This document shows positions 57,592 to 64,000 of a stretch of DNA of 64,000 nt, piece after piece. This DNA is from an uncultured Muribaculaceae bacterium. GTDB lineage: Bacteria > Bacteroidota > Bacteroidia > Bacteroidales > Muribaculaceae. How positions within the stretch are numbered: the first letter of the stretch is position 1; each line of letters opens with the position of its first letter. The stretch spans positions 6,752 through 70,751 of the forward strand of contig CAJTRS010000008.1 of the NCBI GenBank assembly GCA_910578805.1, read 5' to 3'. The notes beneath the pieces are model-generated. The model was not told the DNA's origin, made no database searches, and saw only the letters and a list, made by a program, of their open reading frames with translations. The position numbers and the translations under genes were made by a program.

Positions 57592-58566
57592 ATGACAACT
57601 TACATCATTCTCGGCATCATCATACTGCTTGCCATAGTGATCATCTCGGCCGGCGTAAAAGTAGTGCCACAGTCGGAAACACGCGTCATCGAACGCCTCG
57701 GCCGCTTTCATAGCGTGCTCGCACCGGGCCTCAACTTCATCATACCCTTTGTTGACCGCCCCAAAACCATATACACCCGCCGCGTGGAAACATTAGGCGG
57801 AAGAAACTATGTGCGCACCGTGGCCACCAACGTCATCGACCTCCGCGAACAGGTTTACGACTTCCCGTCGCAACAGGTAATCACACGCGACAACGTAACC
57901 ACCGAAATCAACGCCCTACTGTATTTCCAGATCACCGACCCCAAGAAGGCTGTATATGAGATAGACAATCTGCCCAATGCCATAGAGAAACTGACCCAGA
58001 CATCGCTCCGAAATGTCATAGGCGAACTGGAACTCGACGAGACACTCACCTCTCGTGACACCATCAACACCAAACTACAGGCTATCCTCGATGATGCCAC
58101 CAACAAGTGGGGAGTGAAAGTCAACCGCGTGGAACTGCAGGATATCACCCCTCCCGAAAGCGTGCGAGTGGCCATGGAGAAACAGATGCAGGCCGAGCGT
58201 AACCGACGCGCCGAAATCCTCAACGCCGAAGGCGAAAAACAATCACTCATACTGCGTTCGGAAGGCGAGAAAGCATCGCGCATAAACGAAGCCGAAGCCC
58301 ACAAACAGTCAGAGATTCTGAGAGCCGAGGGCGAAGCGCAAGCCATCATTCTCAACGCACAGGCCGAAGCCGAGGCCATACGCCGCGTAGCCGATGCAGT
58401 AGCCGCCGGTCAGACTGATCCCGCCACCTACATGCTCGCCATGAAATACATAGACACCCTGCGCGAAATGACCTCCGGACAGGACAACAAGACCGTATTT
58501 ATCCCCTACGAAGCCAGCTCCGTGCTCTCCTCCCTCGGCTCGCTGCGCACACTATTCAAACAATAA
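57592..58566 (+). CDS. SPFH/Band 7 (stomatin, QmcA-like) membrane scaffold protein
   Basis: 324 residues: N-terminal membrane anchor (about 2-22), SPFH domain (about 25-190, VVPQSETRVIERLGRFH, APGLNFIIP) and a long charged coiled coil (about 190-265) with repeated EGE/EAE units. The C-terminal VFIPYEASSVLSSLGSL is family-typical. Forms membrane microdomain oligomers; quality control of membrane proteins is the usual proposal. Paired with NfeD. Confidence 0.92.
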   Translation: MTTYIILGIIILLAIVIISAGVKVVPQSETRVIERLGRFHSVLAPGLNFIIPFVDRPKTIYTRRVETLGGRNYVRTVATNVIDLREQVYDFPSQQVITRDNVTTEINALLYFQITDPKKAVYEIDNLPNAIEKLTQTSLRNVIGELELDETLTSRDTINTKLQAILDDATNKWGVKVNRVELQDITPPESVRVAMEKQMQAERNRRAEILNAEGEKQSLILRSEGEKASRINEAEAHKQSEILRAEGEAQAIILNAQAEAEAIRRVADAVAAGQTDPATYMLAMKYIDTLREMTSGQDNKTVFIPYEASSVLSSLGSLRTLFKQ

Positions 58567-58607
58567 CCCGCTACTCTCCGGGGCACCCAAACGTCCCACA
58601 AATAAAC

Positions 58608-58660
58608 ATTCCGCTCCAAAGTCCTTAGACACAGTCTGTAGGATTTTGGAGCGGAATTTC
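58608..58660 (+). terminator. Intrinsic terminator of the SPFH gene
   Basis: ATTCCGCTCCAAA (58608-58620) pairs perfectly with TTTGGAGCGGAAT (58645-58657), with additional pairing (GTCCT/AGGAT, one mismatch) in the loop. Confidence 0.85.
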
Positions 58661-58683
58661 ATATAAAGCCATTATACACCTTT

Positions 58684-58815
58684 ATGAGTAAGCGGTTAGG
58701 GAAAATAGCTAAATCCCTGATGACGCCTTTATCCGTCAACAGCGATATAGAAATCAAGGTTATGCGATCCAGAGCACGACAGGCCGATAAACTTTTCGCC
58801 GAATTGCGGTGTTAA
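58684..58815 (+). CDS. Possible 43-residue hypothetical protein
   Basis: ATG 58684 to TAA 58813-58815 gives a basic peptide ([15 protein letters not shown]... KLFAELRC). It is intact between a terminator and katA, with no -7 box seen immediately upstream and no family I recognise. Chance is not excluded. Confidence 0.25.
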   Translation: MSKRLGKIAKSLMTPLSVNSDIEIKVMRSRARQADKLFAELRC

Positions 58816-58864
58816 TAAAAAAGTCAAAATAACTTGTAACACAAATAACTACCATTGTGATTGT

Positions 58865-60370
58865 ATGGATAAAAAAAGACTCACCGCAGAAAACGGCCGC
58901 CTGATAGCCGACAACCAGAATGTACAGACCTCAGGTCTTCGTGGCCCCTTCTCTCCTCAGGACCCATGGTATCTTGAAAAAATCGCCCATTTCGACCGCG
59001 AGGTGATACCCGAGCGCCGCATGCACGCCAAAGGCTCCGGAGCCTTCGGCACGTTCACCGTTACTGACGACATTACTGAATTCACCCGTGCCTCCATATT
59101 CTCAGAGGTCGGAAAGCAGACCCCATGTCTGGTGAGGTTCTCCACCGTGGCCGGCGAACGCGGTGCTGCCGACGCAGAGCGCGACATACGCGGTTTTGCA
59201 ATGAAATTTTACACCGACAGTGGCAACTGGGACCTGGTCGGCAACAACACCCCGGTATTCTTTCTGCGCGACCCGCTTAAATTTCCTGATCTCAACCATG
59301 CCATAAAGCGCGACCCGCGTACCGGACTGCGCAACCCTACGGCCAACTGGGATTTCTGGACTCTCCTACCCGAAGCCCTTCACCAGATCACCATCACAAT
59401 GTCGCCACGCGGCATTCCCGCCTCTTTCCGTAATATGCACGGATTCGGAAGCCATACATACAGCTTCATCAACAAAGACAACAAGCGCACTTGGGTTAAA
59501 TTTCATTTCATAACCCTTCAAGGCATCAAAAACCTCACCGACAAGGAAGCCGAAGCAATAATCGCAAAAGACCGCGAATCACATCAACGCGACCTGTTCG
59601 AGGCCATCGAACGCGGCGATTTCCCCCGCTGGAAACTTCAGGTACAGCTCATGACCGAAGACGAAGCGAAAACCTATGGAATCAATCCATTCGATCTCAC
59701 AAAAGTGTGGTATCACAAAGACTTCCCTCTTCGCGACGTAGGAATTCTTGAGCTTAACCGCAATCCCGACAACTTCTTCGCCCAGATTGAGCAGGCGGCC
59801 TTCAACCCCGCCAATATCGTCGATGGCATAGGACTATCACCCGACAAGATGCTTCAGGGCCGCCTCTTCTCTTATGGCGATGCCCAGCGCTACCGGCTCG
59901 GCGTGAACCACAACCTTATCCCGGTCAACAGACCCAGATGCCCGTTCCATTCATATCACCGCGACGGACAGATGCGTACCGATGACAACTACGGTGACAC
60001 ACCCGCCTATGAACCTAATAGCTTCGGAGAATGGAAAGATAACCCCGAACTGAAAGAACCGCCCATGGAGATAAACGGCGACGTGTTCAATTACGACGAG
60101 CGCGCCTATGATGACGACTATTATACTCAACCGGGCAAACTTTGGCGGATCATGAGCCCCGAAGACAGACAGGCAACTTGCCAAAACACCGCAGCTCAGA
60201 TGGAGGGAGTGCCTCTTTTCATCAAACAGCGCCACGTCAGAGCATGCCACAACGCCGACCCCGAATATGGTAGAATGCTCGCCGAATCACTTCAGATTGA
60301 TCTAAACGAGGCCCTCGTGGCCGAGGACCCGGCCCACCCATCGTGGGATAAGCGCAAACCTTGCAGATAA
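58865..60370 (+). CDS. katA: Catalase (monofunctional haem)
   Basis: 501 residues, small-subunit clade length. Catalytic His53 in [14 protein letters not shown], Asn near 126 in VGNNTPVFF and the haem-ligand Tyr near 337 in [14 protein letters not shown] are all present. Destroys H2O2. The 40 bases ahead of the ATG contain no exact TAnnTTTG (TACCATTG at 58850-58857 is the closest), so it may depend on an activator such as OxyR; no repeat I could assign to OxyR is obvious. Confidence 0.96.
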   Translation: MDKKRLTAENGRLIADNQNVQTSGLRGPFSPQDPWYLEKIAHFDREVIPERRMHAKGSGAFGTFTVTDDITEFTRASIFSEVGKQTPCLVRFSTVAGERGAADAERDIRGFAMKFYTDSGNWDLVGNNTPVFFLRDPLKFPDLNHAIKRDPRTGLRNPTANWDFWTLLPEALHQITITMSPRGIPASFRNMHGFGSHTYSFINKDNKRTWVKFHFITLQGIKNLTDKEAEAIIAKDRESHQRDLFEAIERGDFPRWKLQVQLMTEDEAKTYGINPFDLTKVWYHKDFPLRDVGILELNRNPDNFFAQIEQAAFNPANIVDGIGLSPDKMLQGRLFSYGDAQRYRLGVNHNLIPVNRPRCPFHSYHRDGQMRTDDNYGDTPAYEPNSFGEWKDNPELKEPPMEINGDVFNYDERAYDDDYYTQPGKLWRIMSPEDRQATCQNTAAQMEGVPLFIKQRHVRACHNADPEYGRMLAESLQIDLNEALVAEDPAHPSWDKRKPCR

Positions 60371-60386
60371 CCCCTGATAATGAAAC

Positions 60387-60446
60387 AAAACCGGTTGAGA
60401 CTATGCAGTAATTTTTAGTTACGAAACAGACTCAACCGGTTTTTTA
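60387..60446 (+). terminator. Intrinsic terminator of katA
   Basis: AAAACCGGTTGAG (60387-60399) pairs with CTCAACCGGTTTT (60431-60443), followed by T residues. Confidence 0.85.
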
Positions 60447-60555
60447 TTTGAAATAATACAGAATTATTCAAAGTAAGTATCGCCCCCCCGGCAAATATAG
60501 TATTCCCGCCCACATACTGCAATCTCCGATTTTAATACTTCACTTCACCGAATAC

Positions 60556-60583
60556 CAATATATATAAACATTTATATATATTG
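60556..60583. repeat. 28-base AT palindrome
   Basis: CAATATATATAAA, two-base centre CA, TTTATATATATTG: perfect 13-bp arms. It could be a cruciform, a protein-binding site or a weak terminator; nothing decides. Confidence 0.8.
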
Positions 60584-60804
60584 AATCAGCGAAATATATT
60601 CCAATACTCACAGACAACAATGACACAGGAATTAGCAAAATCCCTAATAACTAAATGATAAAACAAACAAAGGATAAGCAAATTTCACTTCACTTATCCC
60701 TTGGCTATAATCTTATTCAGACAATTTGCTCAATCAGTATTCCTCCTCGTTGAAAAGCGAGAAGGTTGCTGTGTATGAGAGTGTTAGGTGTGCTATGTTT
60801 GCAT

Positions 60805-60889
60805 TTGGCAAAACAAACCGCACCATTTGAGACGGTCTGAGGCTATTGTCGAGCCTTTGGCCAAACATTGGCGAAACATTGGTCAAACA
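60805..60889. repeat. 11-bp direct repeats TTGGNNAAACA, four copies
   Basis: Three contiguous copies at 60857-60867, 60868-60878 and 60879-60889 (TTGGCCAAACA, TTGGCGAAACA, TTGGTCAAACA), and one at 60805-60815 (TTGGCAAAACA). Spacing of one helical turn puts all sites on one DNA face. Confidence 0.75.
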
Positions 60890-61059
60890 TACTGCCAAAT
60901 CTCTTATTATTCTTCTTCCTTTGGAGGATTTCATTTTGTTTGAGAAGTTTATTTTATATAAAAAACGGGTAATGAGGGACTTTCATTTCCCAAAAATCCT
61001 CCTTTGGCAAGTTTATAACATTTGTTAATATTAGAAGGGGGTGCCTTTCTTCTCGTTCA

Positions 61060-61992
61060 TCATAGCTGTGAGATAAGCTCTGTTCCGGTCATAACATCCA
61101 TCTTTGAGAACGCAAACAGTTTCTTACCGAGGTCTTTAAGCGAATGGCCGATGTGATAGACTTCCTCATCAATTATAAGAAAACGGTCGTGAGCCTTGTT
61201 GTAAGCGTGCAAGGTCACGCCCGGATACTGGGCATTGTGTCGCGCAACATCCTGACGAAGCTGCTGTGAAATTTTACCGTCGTAAATATCAACAGTCACA
61301 CCGGGATTTCGTTTTGACAGTTGCACCAGCACAGAATCGTCAACATAGCTGTCAATGACAACTATCCGTTTTTTAGCCTTTCTGATTAGTTTGGCAATGA
61401 AGGCATACGCATCGAAAATCTGACCATCAAAGAAAATGCCCTCTCCAATTTCATCGTACCTATTTAGTCTATCCAGTATTGTGTCAACTTTTTCATCGGT
61501 TTTTAGTTGTTTCATTTCAAGACGGTCAAGTCTCTGAAAAAGCGAGCCATGTTTTTTGATGAAATTCCGCATTAGAGTAAATGCTCGCATAATCCGGATA
61601 TTTACTTCTATGGCTCTTTCTGAACGCAGAACACTACTGAGCATTGCAACTCCATTTTCGGTAAAAGCGTATGGCATATACCTTGAACCACCTCTACCTC
61701 CGTTTGAGGTCACAATTTGTGACCTCAAACATTCGTCCTTTGTAAGTTGGAACATAAAGTCCGTTGGGAACCGTTGGATATTGCGTTTAACTGCTTGGTT
61801 CAATACCTTAGTCTCAACTCCGTATAACTTTGCAAGATCACTGTCAAGCATGACCTGTTCGTCTCGTATAATATATATGAGAGATTCTATATTTATGGAT
61901 AACAGCTGACTGTCATTTAAGCCATCGTGTTTTTGGAGACTTTTAGACTGCTGTTTATCTTGATATTCTTTGTTTTCTTTCGTAGATTCCAT
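61060..61992 (-). CDS. ORF6N-domain protein with PLD-like C-terminal domain
   Basis: 310 residues from ATG 61992; a TTG two codons upstream lies inside the -7 box. ORF6N domain at about 25-130 (IYIIRDEQVMLDSDLAKLYG, RFPTDFMFQLTKDE, YMPYAFTENGVAMLSSVL), a KilA-N-like putative DNA-binding module of phages and mobile elements. Then a coiled linker (about 135-170) and from about 180 a PLD-like half-domain with HDRFLIID, matching HxRx4D (Lys replaced by Arg), and HIGHSLKDLGKK. Role unknown; nuclease-like or defence roles are only possibilities. Confidence 0.8.
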   Translation of the reverse strand: MESTKENKEYQDKQQSKSLQKHDGLNDSQLLSINIESLIYIIRDEQVMLDSDLAKLYGVETKVLNQAVKRNIQRFPTDFMFQLTKDECLRSQIVTSNGGRGGSRYMPYAFTENGVAMLSSVLRSERAIEVNIRIMRAFTLMRNFIKKHGSLFQRLDRLEMKQLKTDEKVDTILDRLNRYDEIGEGIFFDGQIFDAYAFIAKLIRKAKKRIVVIDSYVDDSVLVQLSKRNPGVTVDIYDGKISQQLRQDVARHNAQYPGVTLHAYNKAHDRFLIIDEEVYHIGHSLKDLGKKLFAFSKMDVMTGTELISQL

Positions 61993-61995
61993 ATG

Positions 61996-62024
61996 CAAAG
62001 GTACCTAATATTTCTGAAATACAA
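61996..62024 (-). promoter_or_regulatory. Promoter of the ORF6N gene
   Basis: Minus-strand TTG (62024-62022), 18 bases, TACCTTTG (62003-61996). The ATG begins three bases after the box, so a leaderless message is likely. Confidence 0.6.
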
Positions 62025-62082
62025 GGCTATATATGAGCAATAACTTCCAATCAGCACTCATATTGTGCCGATTGGAAGTTTA

Positions 62083-62388
62083 TCACATGGGGAGAATGCC
62101 TGCGGAGGCATAGGGTTCATAATGGAATCGCCTTAGAAAGAGATCCACATCTTCCTGAGTGTACCAATATTTATCTCCCTCTCTTGAATATCCTAAATAT
62201 CCATTGTCCCGAAGTTTTTTTAGATATTTGTCTTTGATATTAAGAAGAGCCATAATGGATTTATTATCATACACTCGTAGCTCCGATTTCTTTTCAGAAC
62301 TGCTATTACCCTTGTGCTTACCCTCTAAAATGTGGAGAATTCTGGTCAAGAGTTCCCTGTCATTCAGTTCTTTTGGATTACTATCCAT
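62083..62388 (-). CDS. Small helix-turn-helix protein (excisionase/MerR-like)
   Basis: 101 residues. After a charged N-terminus with NDRELLTRILHILEG, a winged-helix excisionase-like segment follows: VYDNKSIMALLNIKDKYLKKLRDNGYLGYSREGDKYWYTQEDVDLFLRRF. Such proteins accompany conjugative and mobilisable elements of Bacteroidales, as regulators or excision factors. It lies on the same strand as the ORF6N gene 85 bases downstream. Confidence 0.75.
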   Translation of the reverse strand: MDSNPKELNDRELLTRILHILEGKHKGNSSSEKKSELRVYDNKSIMALLNIKDKYLKKLRDNGYLGYSREGDKYWYTQEDVDLFLRRFHYEPYASAGILPM

Positions 62389-62451
62389 TTGTTACAGGTA
62401 TTTTGTTGCGTGGAAGGAAATAGACAGTTGTCGGGATAATCCAACTTATGG

Positions 62452-62467
62452 TCTGCGTATGCGCAGA
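62452..62467. repeat. Hairpin upstream of the helix-turn-helix gene
   Basis: TCTGCG-TATG-CGCAGA, six perfect pairs, 64 bases before the minus-strand start at 62388. Possible operator. Confidence 0.55.
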
Positions 62468-62904
62468 TGATAAGTGTCTAATTTGATGTTTCATCTTTTA
62501 ACGGGATTAGTGGGTGATTTGAACGAATACAAAGAGGGTGGCCCACATTCCGGACTGCGGGTCGCCGGTATCTATATTTCGGCTGGGATTTTGAATAAAG
62601 CGTATGAGGCACTCGGCAGTCTTAAGCTTTGAACGTGTAACCATCTATGTGACGAAAAAGATTGCTGTCTGTCAGCGCGTTCCCGACATTTCAATGAAGT
62701 TTCCCAACATTTCCCAACTTGGAAATTTGTCTGAAACAAACAGCCATATTCCGGTTGTTTCTATATCGAATCCGATACGGTGCGGGGGGATCCCCATGAC
62801 AACAGATCGGGCATGTTCAGGATATAAGTCATGACATTTCCTGATAGACCCGTAATCTCGCCTTATTGGATTTATCCCTGAATTTTTAGCGGCACACACC
62901 ATCA

Positions 62905-62930
62905 TGCCAACCCGTTGTAACGGACTGGCA
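62905..62930. repeat. Nested inverted repeat
   Basis: TGCCA-AC-CCGTT-GT-AACGG-AC-TGGCA: both five-base pairs are exact and the AC spacers are symmetrical. The shape would suit a relaxase or recombinase site; no function is shown. Confidence 0.6.
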
Positions 62931-63082
62931 GGCTGACCTCCATACCTTTTGAGAAGGATAGTAGACAGCCTAAACCGAATCTTAACGTGTCTTAAAAAAA
63001 CAGGGAACTACCTGAGGAATACCTCAGCAGGGTTTCGGCTTATGGCGAACTTTGCGATATAACACTAAATCCGAAAAAGAAT

Positions 63083-63199
63083 ATGAAAACAAAAATGCTC
63101 AATTCCATCGCCGAGACAATCCGCGAGTATCAGGTCAGACTGATGATGGCAATTGCCTTCCGTATAATGAACTCCCTTTATAAAAAGCATGGCCGATGA
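63083..63199 (+). CDS. Small 38-residue protein, coupled to the following HTH gene
   Basis: ATG 63083 to TGA 63197-63199. Sequence MKTKMLNSIAETIREYQVRL... KKHGR: amphipathic, basic. The stop overlaps the ATG of the next gene (ATGA), an arrangement seen for genuinely translated neighbours in this window. An imperfect GAACTTTG box lies about 30 bases upstream. No known family. Confidence 0.45.
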   Translation: MKTKMLNSIAETIREYQVRLMMAIAFRIMNSLYKKHGR

Positions 63200-63525
63200 G
63201 GACGGAGGAATACAAAACTCTTGTCCGGCTTATCCGTGAACTGGCATCGGAGGTCAGGACTGTCAAGACAGGACTGGACTCCAAGATTGACCATGTGGCG
63301 AAAAAGGTTACTGAGGCTTTTCAGGGCTTCGGCATCCTTGACCCGGAGGAAGAAACGTGGACGGAACAGCAGGTCTGCGAAAGATACCACGTTTCAAGAC
63401 GCACGATGTACGAACACCGTGCAAACGGAAGAATAGCCTACATCAAGACCGGCTCCGGCAGGAACTGCAAGGTCAAATACCGCAAAGCAGACGTGATAGA
63501 GTTTTTTTCTGTGCTTAACGCATGA
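63196..63525 (+). CDS. Helix-turn-helix (excisionase-family) protein of a mobile element
   Basis: 109 residues. A helical N-terminus (about 1-50, RELASEVRTVKTGLDSKIDHVAKK) precedes an excisionase-type HTH with WTEQQVCERYHVSRRTMYEHRANGRIAYIKTGSGRNCKVKYRKADVIEFF. Comparable proteins stand in front of DUF3945 genes in Bacteroides conjugative elements, as here. Confidence 0.8.
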   Translation: MRTEEYKTLVRLIRELASEVRTVKTGLDSKIDHVAKKVTEAFQGFGILDPEEETWTEQQVCERYHVSRRTMYEHRANGRIAYIKTGSGRNCKVKYRKADVIEFFSVLNA

Positions 63526-63598
63526 CACACCTACAACACACCAATAATCCCGCGTCACTTAGGTGGCGCAAGTATCAACCCAAAACACTTTTTAATTC

Positions 63599-63949
63599 AT
63601 GGCAAAAGACCAGAACTTAGAAGAAGTGCTTATCGCCCGCAACAACGATACCGGGCAGGTAGGCGCGGTGACCGGACTCAACGAGGACGGCACACCCAAG
63701 ATGACCGATGTCAAGTCGGCGAAACTCTCGGACCTCGTGAAATTTTCCAAAGGTCAGAACCCTCTCGAAGCCTTCATGTCGAACTTCGTCCGCCAGTGCA
63801 GGAATCCCTCCACATTCGGGTTCTTCCGTGTACCCGCCGACCGCTACGATACGGTGGGAACCGTTATCGGAGACCTCGCAAAAGATCCCGTGGCAAACGC
63901 GGAGATGTTGAAGAACAACAAGGTCGGGCTACCTCAGGCAACACAGTAA
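63599..63949 (+). CDS. DUF3945/DUF4099-like N-terminal protein of conjugative elements, short form
   Basis: 116 residues ending at TAA 63947-63949. ARNNDTGQVGAVTGLNEDGTPK, NFVRQCRNPSTFGFFRVPADR and GDLAKDPVANAEMLKNNKV resemble the N-terminal part of proteins annotated DUF3945/DUF4099, which in other elements are several hundred residues long and sit before a topoisomerase. Either a natural short version or a truncation; the window ends 51 bases later. Confidence 0.65.
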   Translation: MAKDQNLEEVLIARNNDTGQVGAVTGLNEDGTPKMTDVKSAKLSDLVKFSKGQNPLEAFMSNFVRQCRNPSTFGFFRVPADRYDTVGTVIGDLAKDPVANAEMLKNNKVGLPQATQ

Positions 63950-63968
63950 TTATCCGATGAATTAGGTA

Positions 63969-63999
63969 TTTGATAAGACATGTCAAGGAATTACCTTTG
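63969..63999 (+). promoter_or_regulatory. Consensus promoter pointing out of the window
   Basis: TTTG (63969-63972), 19 bases, TACCTTTG (63992-63999): a textbook match. It should drive the next gene of the element beyond 64000. Confidence 0.7.
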
Positions 64000-64000
64000 T

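Larger units (their letters stand above)
60447..61059. other. AT-rich region between katA and mobile-element-type genes
   Basis: 613 bases. Contents seen: a 28-base palindrome (60556-60583), three adjacent 11-bp repeats with a fourth apart (60805-60889), and a 66-codon minus-strand frame at 60734-60934 that coincides with the repeats and may be accidental. The change in composition starts just after the katA terminator, so an element boundary may lie here. No tRNA or integrase. Confidence 0.5.
62389..63082. other. Non-coding stretch between divergent mobile-element genes
   Basis: About 690 bases. Two overlapping antiparallel frames of 76-77 codons (62604-62834 and 62672-62905) are not convincing. 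It contains hairpins at 62452-62467 and 62905-62930 and a small CTGAGG-AATA-CCTCAG hairpin near 63012-63027 before the next gene. This would be a reasonable place for operators or an origin of transfer, but no nick-site motif is recognised. Confidence 0.5.

Noticed and set aside
60734..60934. 66-residue minus-strand frame
   Set aside because: It covers the 11-bp repeats and has no recognisable domain or start signal; kept only as a note in the region entry.
62604..62905. Overlapping plus- and minus-strand frames of 76-77 codons
   Set aside because: Mutually overlapping, no family resemblance and no promoter placed to read either.

Overview
The window reads as a chromosome segment of a gut Bacteroidales bacterium, most likely of the Muribaculaceae (S24-7) type; the family placement is inference. 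Supporting observations are the Bacteroidetes promoter form (TTTG, about 20 bases, TAnnTTTG) in front of many genes, the near absence of Shine-Dalgarno sequences, two C-terminal domains of the type IX secretion kind, several families largely confined to this phylum (DUF3822, DUF4836, DUF4491, DUF5715) and the coaX / outer-membrane protein / lptC / CNNM gene order.

Left part (1-20.4 kb). A minus-strand run (DUF5715 peptidase-like lipoprotein, giant AsmA-like protein, HAD phosphatase, aroB cut by the window edge) diverges from an rRNA methyltransferase. A very long perfect hairpin separates that gene from a GH130 glycan phosphorylase, its MFS partner and tRNA-Arg(CCT). Next is a five-gene minus-strand operon, rnz-tadA-ferredoxin-like-thyA-folA. 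Plus-strand genes follow: DUF3822-rsmD-ftsB-like-membrane protein, then coaX-outer membrane protein-lptC-CNNM transporter.

Envelope glycan block (20.5-34.3 kb). waaA, an LpxL-like acyltransferase, kdsB, a DUF6492-like protein, a GT9 heptosyltransferase-like enzyme, two LTA-synthase/EptA-like phosphotransferases, a fucosyltransferase-like protein and a GT4 enzyme are packed with overlaps or gaps of a few tens of bases. Together they look like a lipid A-core (LOS/LPS) assembly operon. Gmd and Fcl, the de novo GDP-L-fucose enzymes, lie convergent to it with asnA, and could supply the donor sugar.

Middle and right (34.4-60.4 kb). This part holds a CotH/lamin-tail secreted protein interrupted by an in-frame stop inside a 14-bp tandem duplication, malate dehydrogenase, an A-type flavoprotein, tRNA-Asp(GTC), a carboxynorspermidine/saccharopine dehydrogenase behind a strongly structured intergenic RNA candidate, a DUF4836 lipoprotein, an ABC transporter pair, hflX, a TPM-domain protein, polA (proofreading residues apparently lost), a polyprenyl synthase, a GNAT protein, a 1403-residue secreted adhesin-like protein, an NfeD/SPFH pair and catalase.

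Right edge (60.4-64 kb). Base composition drops and content changes to genes typical of Bacteroidales mobile elements: an ORF6N/PLD-like protein, two small helix-turn-helix proteins and a protein resembling the N-terminus of DUF3945 conjugative-element proteins, with inverted and 11-bp direct repeats. This is probably one end of an integrative element continuing beyond the window; no integrase is visible here.
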